From: Anaerohalosphaeraceae bacterium
GTDB taxonomy: Bacteria > Planctomycetota > Phycisphaerae > Sedimentisphaerales > Anaerohalosphaeraceae
Assembly (NCBI GenBank): GCA_030671565.1
Contig: DAOVIC010000100.1
Coordinates: forward strand, 1-6,739
Reading direction: 5' to 3'
Length of the DNA stretch: 6,739 nucleotides
The notes beneath the pieces were generated by a model. The model was not told where the DNA came from, did no database searches, and worked only from the letters and a program-made list of their open reading frames with translations. Made by a program: the position numbers and the translations under genes. Below, piece by piece: positions 1-5,847 of the stretch (the stretch's first letter is position 1; the number at the start of each line of letters is the position of its first letter).

Positions 1-45
1 AGCTTACAATATATGTGTTAACGACTTGTATTTAAGGTAACAATT

Positions 46-1068
46 ATGAAGGACTGCATACTTTATCAGGATTTCCTGAACTATCTGGCGTTTGAGAAAC
101 ACTTTTCAGAACATACTGCCAAGTGTTACGGAGCCGATCTGATCCAGTTTGGTGGTTTTCTTAGCACATCTTCCGGCCAATCTGCGCAGGGAGAAGGCGG
201 AATGAACTCTACGGAAAACAATCCGTGGTCATCGGACCATAGTCAGCCAGCCACAGCAGTTGTCACTGAAACTCAGGTTTCGCTGAAGTCTCTTATTCTG
301 GCAGCCGACACGGATACAATTCGCCGATACATGGCAAGTCTTTCAAGCCAGGAGTATTCAAAGTCTACAATGGCTCGAAAGATCGCAACTCTAAGGAGTT
401 TCTACAAGTTTCTCGTAAGACGAAATTACATAGATTCTAATCCTGTCAATCCCGTAAGGACCCCAAAACAGGAAAAGAAGCTCCCGCGATTTCTTGAATA
501 TGAAGAGGTTAAGAGGCTTTTGAATGCACCCCCTACTGACAATTGGCTCGGAGCAAGGGACAGGGCAATTCTGGAAGTTCTTTACAGTACCGGAATGAGA
601 GTAAGTGAAATCGTCGCGTTGAATATGGAAGACGTCGATTTCCTTGGAGAGGTCATCCATATAAGAGGAAAAGGTAAGAAGGAAAGAATATCTCCCATAG
701 GGTCCAGTGCTCTACAGGCAATTCAGCATTACATCGAGTTCAGAAATCGCAGAATGCAGAATGACAGCAATTTCGACGGTAAAGTACTCTTTGCCAATAA
801 GCATGGCAAAAGACTCTCCGTTCGAAGTGTTCGCAGAAAGATGGACAAATATCTTGAGATAGCCGGCCTCGACCCCAGCATCAGTCCACACACCCTAAGG
901 CACAGTTTTGCAACGCACATGCTTAATAATGGCGCCGACCTAAGGAGTGTCCAGGAACTCTTGGGTCATCAGTCACTTTCGACTACCCAGATTTATACGC
1001 ATATGACAACCTCGAAGGTCAAAGAGGTTTATGATCATGCACATCCGAGAGACTCCATGGATCAGTAG
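46..1068 (+). CDS. xerC: Tyrosine recombinase of the XerC/XerD family
   Basis: This is a site-specific recombinase. Xer proteins of this family resolve chromosome dimers at the dif site near the replication terminus. The N-terminal SAM-like core-binding domain spans about residues 5-125 and the catalytic domain about 148-330. The full catalytic set is visible: R185 (GMRVSEI), K209 (RGKGKKER), H282 and R285 (HTLRHSF), H308 (LGHQS) and the nucleophile Y317 (IYTH). At 340 residues it is about 40 longer than the usual ~300. The excess is a Ser/Thr/Gly/Gln/Asn-rich stretch at about residues 40-85, between the first helices of the DNA-binding domain. An AAGG Shine-Dalgarno at 34-37, 8 nt before the ATG, supports the start. 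HSFATHML and the VYDHAHPR ending look more like XerC than XerD, but the choice between them is not secure. Its only close neighbour is convergent, so nothing suggests an integrase of a mobile element. Confidence 0.93.
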   Translation: MKDCILYQDFLNYLAFEKHFSEHTAKCYGADLIQFGGFLSTSSGQSAQGEGGMNSTENNPWSSDHSQPATAVVTETQVSLKSLILAADTDTIRRYMASLSSQEYSKSTMARKIATLRSFYKFLVRRNYIDSNPVNPVRTPKQEKKLPRFLEYEEVKRLLNAPPTDNWLGARDRAILEVLYSTGMRVSEIVALNMEDVDFLGEVIHIRGKGKKERISPIGSSALQAIQHYIEFRNRRMQNDSNFDGKVLFANKHGKRLSVRSVRRKMDKYLEIAGLDPSISPHTLRHSFATHMLNNGADLRSVQELLGHQSLSTTQIYTHMTTSKVKEVYDHAHPRDSMDQ

Positions 1069-1096
1069 TATTTGCAAGACGATAGAAAAAATAAAA

Positions 1097-1120
1097 GCCC
1101 GTCTAATGACGGGCTTTTTT
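1097..1120. terminator. Bidirectional intrinsic terminator between convergent genes
   Basis: A perfect 7-bp GC-rich stem, GCCCGTC (1097-1103) with GACGGGC (1108-1114), has a TAAT loop and is followed by six T on the + strand. On the - strand the same hairpin is followed by TTTTATTTTTTC (complement of 1085-1096). It sits 28 nt after the recombinase stop and 45 nt past the dehydratase stop, so it can end transcription from both sides. Confidence 0.9.
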
Positions 1121-1159
1121 ATTGCTGCAATAACGGATGCGTCACGGCATATATTTTCG

Positions 1160-3103
1160 TCAGCCGTTCGTCTTATCGCCGATATATTCAGGGATCAATT
1201 TCTTGATTACCGAGACAATTTTGCTGTGGTCCTGACTCTTTGCGACAAGGACCATTTCTTCGATATAATTATGAAGCACTGCCCGGTCAACCGGCTTGTT
1301 TTGCCATGCTGCGATCTTTGGATGCCTCGTAGGCAGCATGTCCTCTCCCTCGATAGAAAGCTCTTCAAACAACTTCTCACCCGGACGCATTCCGTTAAAG
1401 ACGATGTCGATATCCTCGTCGGGCCTAAATCCGCTCAGGGTGATCAACTCTCGCGCCAGATGCACTATTTTTACTGCTTCGCCCATGTCCAGTACGAATA
1501 TCTCACCGCCTTTACCCATTGTCGCTGCCTGAAGAACCAACTGGCTTGCTTCAGGGATCGTCATAAAATAACGTTCCATATCAGGATGAGTCACGGTAAC
1601 AGGACCGCCCGCGGCGATCTGCTTCTTGAATATCGGGACTACTGAACCATTCGAACCAAGAACGTTACCAAAACGAACCGTGGTAAAATGCGTATCGCTG
1701 CGGCGGTTGAGATTTTGTGTATACATCTCGGCAATCCGTTTGGTTGACCCCATGATGCTCGTGGGATTTACCGCTTTGTCTGTACTGATCATGACGAATT
1801 CAGCACTGCCGCTTTCATTGGAGGCATCGGCAAGATTTCTCGTACCGATGATATTATTTATCACCGCCTCACCTGGGTTTTGTTCCATTAGCGGCACATG
1901 TTTATGTGCTGCGGCATGAATGACAACTTCGGGACGATAGTCGGTAAAAACCTGCCGAATACGTTCATAATTCGTGATGTTGCGAATAAGGGGGACCAGC
2001 GGAACATCGGGAAATTGGTTTCGCAATTCTCGTTCGATAAAGAAAAGAGGATTTTCGGCCTGTTCGATCAACAGCAGTTGTTTCGGACTAAAACGGCAAA
2101 CTTGCCGGCACATTTCAGAACCGATCGACCCGCCTGCTCCAGTTACAAGGATAACCTTGTCTTTCAAAAACTTTTCGATAAGATCCAGATCAAGTTGAAC
2201 CTCATCACGCCCAAGCAGGTCAGAGATGTCAACATCGCGAATTTGCGACACCTTCAACTTACCCGTCGCGATATCGGTTATCGAAGGGACCGTACTGAAA
2301 CGTACCTTGGTTCCCTGGCATATCTGAACCACACGACGCAGTTCTTTGTGGCTGGCACCGGGTATCGCAATAGCAATCTCTTCAATGTTATGCTTGACAC
2401 AAACTTTGGGCAGTTCTTCAACTGTTCCAAGTACGCTTACCCCATGTATACTCATCCCTTGCTTGCGGGGGTCGTCGTCGATAAAACCTGCTACGTCGTA
2501 TTGCTCGACCTTCATACGCATGATCTCGCGAAGAAGGGCTTCGCCGGCATCACCGGCCCCAACGATCAAAAATCGCTTCAACCCAGCCCCATTTTCTGAA
2601 CGGAATTCCTCGTGATACATCCGTACCAGCATACGCATACCGGCCAGGATCATGATTGTCGCGAGCCAGTCAAGCATTATCAAGGCATCTGCGTTTCGGT
2701 CGATGTTGCCCAGACGAAGACGAACGAATTCAATTTGATGACCGGCATACCAGAAAACGACTATGATAACCGTACTCACAAGCGAAGCTTTGCCGATTTG
2801 TAACAGATCGGATATCCCCACATATCTCCACCATCCGCGGTATTGCTTGAATAACCCAAAAACAATGAGCTTTATCGGCATTGTAAACAGCAGCATCAGA
2901 GGCAAGTTGTAACCGAGCCACGCTTTTTCCAAACGCATGTTGTTTATCAAAAGGAAAGACAGGAATAATGATAAGGAAAAGGACAGTATATGCGTAAGAA
3001 CGATGGCAGCTCTTCTATGATACATAAGAGTGTTAATAGCTCGTGCTGATACCTTGCCGGCAATTTTTGAATTAGTATGCTTACTTTGATCTGCCTCTGG
3101 CAT
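1160..3103 (-). CDS. capD: Membrane-anchored nucleotide-sugar 4,6-dehydratase (CapD/PglF/WbpM family)
   Basis: The family converts UDP-GlcNAc (or a related UDP-sugar) to the 4-keto-6-deoxy sugar, the first step towards bacillosamine, QuiNAc or FucNAc-type sugars for O-antigen, capsule or glycoprotein glycans. Residues about 32-160 hold four predicted membrane helices. A first Rossmann-like domain begins at RFLIVGAGDAGEALL (177-191). The catalytic SDR domain begins at VTGAGGSIGSE (320-330), the NAD(P)-binding glycine motif. The active-site segment is STDKAVNPTSIMGSTKR (440-456), with D442, K443, M451 and K455. Met stands where short family members such as FlaA1 have the SDR tyrosine; Met here is known for long WbpM/PglF-type enzymes. 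At 647 residues it matches the full-length family. An AGGAG Shine-Dalgarno (3113-3117) lies 9 nt before the ATG. The gene has its own promoter upstream and ends at the shared terminator. No other glycan genes are in the window, so the exact sugar is undetermined; the symbol is family-level only. Confidence 0.93.
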   Translation of the reverse strand: MPEADQSKHTNSKIAGKVSARAINTLMYHRRAAIVLTHILSFSLSLFLSFLLINNMRLEKAWLGYNLPLMLLFTMPIKLIVFGLFKQYRGWWRYVGISDLLQIGKASLVSTVIIVVFWYAGHQIEFVRLRLGNIDRNADALIMLDWLATIMILAGMRMLVRMYHEEFRSENGAGLKRFLIVGAGDAGEALLREIMRMKVEQYDVAGFIDDDPRKQGMSIHGVSVLGTVEELPKVCVKHNIEEIAIAIPGASHKELRRVVQICQGTKVRFSTVPSITDIATGKLKVSQIRDVDISDLLGRDEVQLDLDLIEKFLKDKVILVTGAGGSIGSEMCRQVCRFSPKQLLLIEQAENPLFFIERELRNQFPDVPLVPLIRNITNYERIRQVFTDYRPEVVIHAAAHKHVPLMEQNPGEAVINNIIGTRNLADASNESGSAEFVMISTDKAVNPTSIMGSTKRIAEMYTQNLNRRSDTHFTTVRFGNVLGSNGSVVPIFKKQIAAGGPVTVTHPDMERYFMTIPEASQLVLQAATMGKGGEIFVLDMGEAVKIVHLARELITLSGFRPDEDIDIVFNGMRPGEKLFEELSIEGEDMLPTRHPKIAAWQNKPVDRAVLHNYIEEMVLVAKSQDHSKIVSVIKKLIPEYIGDKTNG

Positions 3104-3156
3104 TCCAAAAAACTCCTGTTTATGGCACTGAAAAAAGGGATAAATAATATCACGTA

Positions 3157-3185
3157 ATTATAACAATGACAAGGACATAAGTCAA
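3157..3185 (-). promoter_or_regulatory. Near-consensus sigma-70-type promoter for the dehydratase gene
   Basis: Read on the - strand, TTGACT (3180-3185) and a perfect TATAAT (3157-3162) are separated by exactly 17 bases, giving 11 of 12 consensus positions. Transcription would start near 3150, leaving a leader of about 45 nt that contains the AGGAG site and the start codon at 3103. The -35 box begins 4 nt after the stop codon of the upstream membrane protein gene, so the dehydratase can be transcribed independently of it. Confidence 0.85.
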
Positions 3186-3188
3186 CTG

Positions 3189-4487
3189 TTATGGATTTTC
3201 GCTGGGATGTTCGTCTCGAACTTGATCAAGATGAACATATATCCGGTTTATTTCGGTGCCATCGACTCTTTTTCGCATCAGTGCATATATAATGGTGCAG
3301 GAGCAGAAGTAAAAGCTGATGACAAACGCTATTAACAAACCGATCACGATAAGGATTGTAAAATGTATAATGACAGAGGAAATAGTCTGCATCATAGTAA
3401 ACGTCAGTTCAGGATTCATATGAAGCAGACGAAAGAATTCCGGTTTCGACCAGATAGCTTCAAGCCGGCTCGGCCCGCCATCTGCATTAAAAACGCCTGT
3501 TTCAAGAAGGGTGTAGGTGATGATGAGGAACAGAAAGGCAAAACCACGCACAAAAAGATAAGAAACTGCTCCGTAGATCGAGGCTACAAAGTAATAAAAG
3601 AAAAGTCGAACAGGCATACCGAACACATAAGCGACAGAGCGGCTTATCGAATCAAGACCGTCCGAACCTTCGTACGCTATTGCAGGATACATTAAACCAA
3701 GACCCCACACGGTACCAATAAGGGCAAGCGACGTTATAACTCCAACTACCAGCGCAATAGGAACAAAAAGTGCAATTAAGATTTCTCCAACAACCGGGAT
3801 ATTGCCCGCAAGACCTCCGGCAAGGATCACGCCACCGCAAAAAAGAATGATACCTATCGCAATGGCAGGAGCCGTAAGAAACTCAGCAAATTTCTGCCAT
3901 CCGAATGTTAGCGCTTCGCTAAGTCCCGCTTTTTCACCCTGTGCAAACTCAAGAGCTGCACACCGGCAGATAGCTCCGCCGGCAAGAGTCATTATCGCCG
4001 TTGAGATTGTAAGAAATATAACAGAGTAGATCGGGTGATATCGCATTGCCCAAAAAAAACTAAGAACCCAAAGCCATATATGTTTTAGCATATTGGGAAG
4101 TTCGCGGTTCAGCAACGCAACTGCCCCGGCATTAAACCTGACATCACCGTAAGTGTACAGTGTATAAAAAACGCCTCGCCCTTTGCTGAAAGAATCCAGT
4201 TCATTCATCGTCCTGTCGCTGTTTGACAGGTAGAATTCCAGTTCGGCGGAATTGTCCCATTCGGATGCCGTCCACAATGTATTGACGGTCGTCCAACTGC
4301 GACTCTGCGGCCAGCTCGCCGTCATACAAAGATCCATGACCGAACCTGCCACAAACAGCAAAGCGACTGCTAAAAAGGCCGTCACCAGTTTCGCTGGACC
4401 CACAGCCATCTTGAAAGCTGCAAGAAGACGCGTAAACGCCAGTGTGTCCCAGTATCGCCTCAGACGATCTGTTTCCGGTGCACTCAT
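3189..4487 (-). CDS. Multi-pass membrane protein of unknown function
   Basis: I do not recognise a named family with confidence. The 432-residue protein has a short basic N-terminus and a first membrane helix at about 33-51. A polar, Trp- and Ser-rich segment of about 80 residues (52-132) follows, probably outside the cytoplasmic membrane. Further hydrophobic helices lie at about 134-148, 154-172, 205-226, 234-266, 296-328 and 372-402. Two cytosolic-looking stretches resemble each other: GLSEALTFGWQKF (188-200) and GLDSISRSVAYVF (277-289). Each precedes a hydrophobic segment, a pattern seen in several poorly characterised integral membrane families (DUF975/YciC-like), so an internal duplication is possible. 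The C-terminus (from about 403) is charged and probably cytosolic. A GAGGA Shine-Dalgarno (4493-4497), 5 nt before the ATG, supports the start. There is no clear promoter in the 90 nt before it, so co-transcription with the yacG-like gene is plausible. Confidence 0.8.
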   Translation of the reverse strand: MSAPETDRLRRYWDTLAFTRLLAAFKMAVGPAKLVTAFLAVALLFVAGSVMDLCMTASWPQSRSWTTVNTLWTASEWDNSAELEFYLSNSDRTMNELDSFSKGRGVFYTLYTYGDVRFNAGAVALLNRELPNMLKHIWLWVLSFFWAMRYHPIYSVIFLTISTAIMTLAGGAICRCAALEFAQGEKAGLSEALTFGWQKFAEFLTAPAIAIGIILFCGGVILAGGLAGNIPVVGEILIALFVPIALVVGVITSLALIGTVWGLGLMYPAIAYEGSDGLDSISRSVAYVFGMPVRLFFYYFVASIYGAVSYLFVRGFAFLFLIITYTLLETGVFNADGGPSRLEAIWSKPEFFRLLHMNPELTFTMMQTISSVIIHFTILIVIGLLIAFVISFYFCSCTIIYALMRKRVDGTEINRIYVHLDQVRDEHPSENP

Positions 4488-4577
4488 CTATGTCCTCGTC
4501 TTAGAAAACGCGTAAAGCTGCGAATAAAATATCGACAATCATACTTCAGTTGCGTTAAAAAAGCGATGCCTAAACTG

Positions 4578-4748
4578 TTATTCACCGACTGGTATAACAT
4601 ATTTAGCGTCAAACCACGCGCCCATATCGATTAGTTTACAACGTTCGCAGCAGAAAGGAAAAAACTTACAGTTAAGCTTTTTTTTACCGTCCTTCATAGT
4701 TGTTGTAGAAGGTATAACCTTATCGCATGTAGGGCATTTGAATTCCAT
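4578..4748 (-). CDS. yacG: YacG-type zinc-ribbon protein (putative DNA gyrase inhibitor)
   Basis: This 56-codon gene encodes a small zinc-ribbon protein. CPTC at residues 5-8 and FCCERC at 32-37 supply the C-x2-C and C-x3-C pairs. They are followed by KLIDMGAWFDAKYVIP (38-53), which closely matches the YacG signature (RPFCS-RC-LIDLG-W--E--RIP) that I know from the E. coli protein. YacG of E. coli binds GyrB and inhibits DNA gyrase; whether that holds here is inference. The linker between the cysteine pairs is 24 residues, about nine longer than in E. coli YacG, and is Lys/Thr-rich with an extra Cys (C27). The start is the first ATG, with only a weak AGG (4756-4758) 7 nt upstream. The gene lies between an intrinsic terminator and the membrane protein gene (90 nt downstream). 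Confidence 0.88.
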   Translation of the reverse strand: MEFKCPTCDKVIPSTTTMKDGKKKLNCKFFPFCCERCKLIDMGAWFDAKYVIPVGE

Positions 4749-4766
4749 TGTAAAACCTGTTCGGAT

Positions 4767-4798
4767 AAAAAAAGCCCGCGATCTGCTTTACGGGCTTT
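4767..4798 (-). terminator. Intrinsic terminator of the DksA-like gene
   Basis: Read on the - strand, an 8-bp stem AAAGCCCG/CGGGCTTT (arms 4791-4798 and 4771-4778) with a 12-nt loop runs into seven T (4773-4767). It lies 34 nt past the DksA-like stop codon, so it should terminate that gene. The T-run ends 18 nt before the yacG start codon, so this hairpin also stands directly in front of yacG. Confidence 0.85.
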
Positions 4799-4832
4799 CG
4801 GTCGTTTCCATTAATAAACCATTATCTTTGGC

Positions 4833-5567
4833 CTACAACTTTTCCTCTTCTTCTTCGTCATCATCGTCACCATTGACGTAATTAAGAATATCCAGAGCTC
4901 GGTCGCGCTCTTCGTCTTCATCGATTTCATCATCGTCGTCATCGTCAACCACATCGTCCGGTTCTTCGTCCTCTTCCTCCTCGAAGATCTTCTCACCTTC
5001 GATGATCAGACCTTTTTCAACCATGGTCGCGTATTCGATGCAGTACCGAGCCCAGGGGTTAGCTTCCAGACGTGCCTTTCCGATTTCTTTGCTGGTACCT
5101 TCGCAAATACCGTATCCGCCATCGACGATGCGACCAAGTGCGGCGTTGATCTCTCTCAGAAGTTTGCGTTCACTGTCCATCAGTCCAAGTGCAAATTCCT
5201 GTTCAAAATTATCCGTCCCCATATCTGCCATGTGGATCGGCATACTCGAAAGATCGCCGGCGTCATCCATACGTGATTTTTTCAGTGCACCGCTTTCAAT
5301 CGAGCTAACATCACCCATGATTTCGCGTCTTTTTTGCAACAGCAGTTCACGAAAATGCCCTATCTCGCGGGCGCTTAGAGGAGAGACTTTCTTCTTCTTA
5401 GCTGCAGCTTTCTTTTTAACTATAACCTTCTTTTTAGCTGTAGCTTTTTTCTTAACTACAACCTTCTTTTTAGCTGTAGCCTTTTTCTTCGCCGTTTTCT
5501 TGCGGGCAACTTTTTTCTTCACCACAGCCTTTTTGGTCGTAGTTTTCTTCTTCGCTTTCTTAGCCAC
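4833..5567 (-). CDS. DksA/TraR-family protein with basic N-terminal tail and acidic C-terminus
   Basis: DksA-type proteins enter the RNA polymerase secondary channel and adjust transcription, often with ppGpp. Residues 66-182 are the recognisable part: a coiled-coil-like region (66-150, including FEQEFALGLMDSERKLLREI at 121-140) and then the zinc-finger region YGICEGTSKEIGKARLEANP (152-171). The C-x2-C-x17-C-x2-C spacing is kept exactly, but only C155 and C176 remain; positions 158 and 179 are Thr and Tyr, so normal Zn binding is doubtful. The DxxDxA tip motif of E. coli DksA is not obvious; ADMGTDNFEQE stands there. Residues 1-60 are almost entirely Lys/Ala/Val/Thr repeats, resembling histone H1-like tails. 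Residues 195-244 are strongly acidic (runs of Asp and Glu). The start is GTG: an in-frame TAA lies directly before it and GAAAGG is 7 nt upstream. It is probably monocistronic, with its own promoter and terminator. Its role as a polymerase regulator is inference. Confidence 0.88.
   Translation of the reverse strand: MAKKAKKKTTTKKAVVKKKVARKKTAKKKATAKKKVVVKKKATAKKKVIVKKKAAAKKKKVSPLSAREIGHFRELLLQKRREIMGDVSSIESGALKKSRMDDAGDLSSMPIHMADMGTDNFEQEFALGLMDSERKLLREINAALGRIVDGGYGICEGTSKEIGKARLEANPWARYCIEYATMVEKGLIIEGEKIFEEEEDEEPDDVVDDDDDDEIDEDEERDRALDILNYVNGDDDDEEEEEKL
5391..5480 (-). repeat. In-frame tandem repeat encoding the lysine-rich tail
   Basis: Inside the DksA-like gene a 36-nt (12-residue) unit occurs twice and then partially a third time: ATAKKKVVVKKK (residues 30-41), ATAKKKVIVKKK (42-53) and AAAKKK (54-59). 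The underlying DNA copies are nearly identical, so copy number may vary between strains. A half-period of six residues ending in KKK runs through the same region. Confidence 0.8.
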
Positions 5568-5574
5568 TTATGAG

Positions 5575-5580
5575 CCTTTC
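5575..5580 (-). promoter_or_regulatory. Shine-Dalgarno that fixes the GTG start of the DksA-like gene
   Basis: On the - strand GAAAGG lies 7 nt before the GTG at 5567. No in-frame ATG precedes the basic tail and a TAA codon immediately abuts the GTG. The next in-frame Met is residue 84, which would remove the whole lysine-rich region. Confidence 0.75.
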
Positions 5581-5730
5581 CTAACCCTTGAACATTCTGA
5601 ATAACTTACTATTTCGCCGTTACCAATGTCCTTAAAGGCCTGATAAACGCGTTTTCGGCCGCCGGCGAGCAGTTTTTCAGGGTACCTTCTTAAATATTAG
5701 TGCCTCAGGCGGTTTCCCTAAAAAATGCGA
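5581..5730 (-). promoter_or_regulatory. Structured 5' leader of the DksA-like mRNA
   Basis: If transcription starts near 5730, the gene has a leader of about 160 nt with no plausible ORF. Several pairings are visible. AGGG (- strand 5719-5716) plus ACC (5713-5711, offset by a small internal loop) can pair with GGT-A-CCCT (5686-5679), enclosing a GCC-TGA-GGC hairpin (5710-5702). CCTGA (5681-5677) can instead pair with TCAGG (5643-5639), enclosing a GC-rich core (5655-5669). The two pairings share bases 5679-5681, so they exclude each other. I compared this by eye with known riboswitch consensus patterns (c-di-GMP, cobalamin, SAM, THF, fluoride) and recognised none. Confidence 0.4.
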
Positions 5731-5736
5731 ACCGGT

Positions 5737-5766
5737 ATTATACAAACATCGGCTAATTTATGGCAA
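5737..5766 (-). promoter_or_regulatory. Sigma-70-type promoter for the DksA-like gene
   Basis: On the - strand TTGCCA (5761-5766) and a perfect TATAAT (5737-5742) are spaced by 18 bases, 11 of 12 consensus positions. The predicted start near 5730 lies downstream of the ABC transporter unit, making the DksA-like gene an independent transcription unit. Confidence 0.8.
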
Positions 5767-5785
5767 GAAAATACTTCAACAGGAT

Positions 5786-5841
5786 AAAAATAAGCAGAAG
5801 ACTTATGTTTTTTCAGTAAGCCCTTATGGTTAAAGGGCTTA
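5786..5841 (-). terminator. Two hairpins after the ABC transporter operon, possible terminator
   Basis: Seven nt past the ATPase stop lies a perfect 9-bp inverted repeat, TAAGCCCTT/AAGGGCTTA (5817-5825 with 5833-5841, 7-nt loop). It is not followed by a T-run on the - strand. Next comes a weaker 5-bp stem, ATAAG/CTTAT (5802-5806 with 5790-5794), that does run into TTTTA on the - strand and into GTTTTTT on the + strand. Their place between the operon end and the next promoter suggests termination, but neither is a textbook example. Confidence 0.45.
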
Positions 5842-5847
5842 AGTTGC

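Noticed and set aside
5..10. TACAAT as a possible -10 box for the recombinase gene
   Set aside because: The matching -35 region would lie outside the window, so the promoter cannot be supported.
1031..2803. Several open frames on the + strand (up to 233 codons) opposite the dehydratase
   Set aside because: They lie antisense to a protein whose motifs are intact throughout, show no recognisable family and have no consistent Shine-Dalgarno; they are shadows.
4488..4577. Search for a promoter ahead of the unknown membrane protein gene
   Set aside because: TATTTT-like and TTGTCG-like hexamers occur but never with a good partner at 16-18 nt; nothing convincing.
4577..4598. Imperfect hairpin (GTTAT-ACC / GGT-GA-ATAAC) over the yacG stop codon, with a T-run some nt later (about 4557-4562)
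   Set aside because: The stem is AT-rich with a bulge and the T-run is 14 nt away; it is too weak to call a terminator and may be chance.
5002..5604. A 200-codon + strand frame with Phe/Leu/Ala-rich repeats resembling membrane helices
   Set aside because: It is the complement of the lysine codon repeats of the DksA-like gene; AAA/AAG read backwards gives Phe/Leu-rich peptide.
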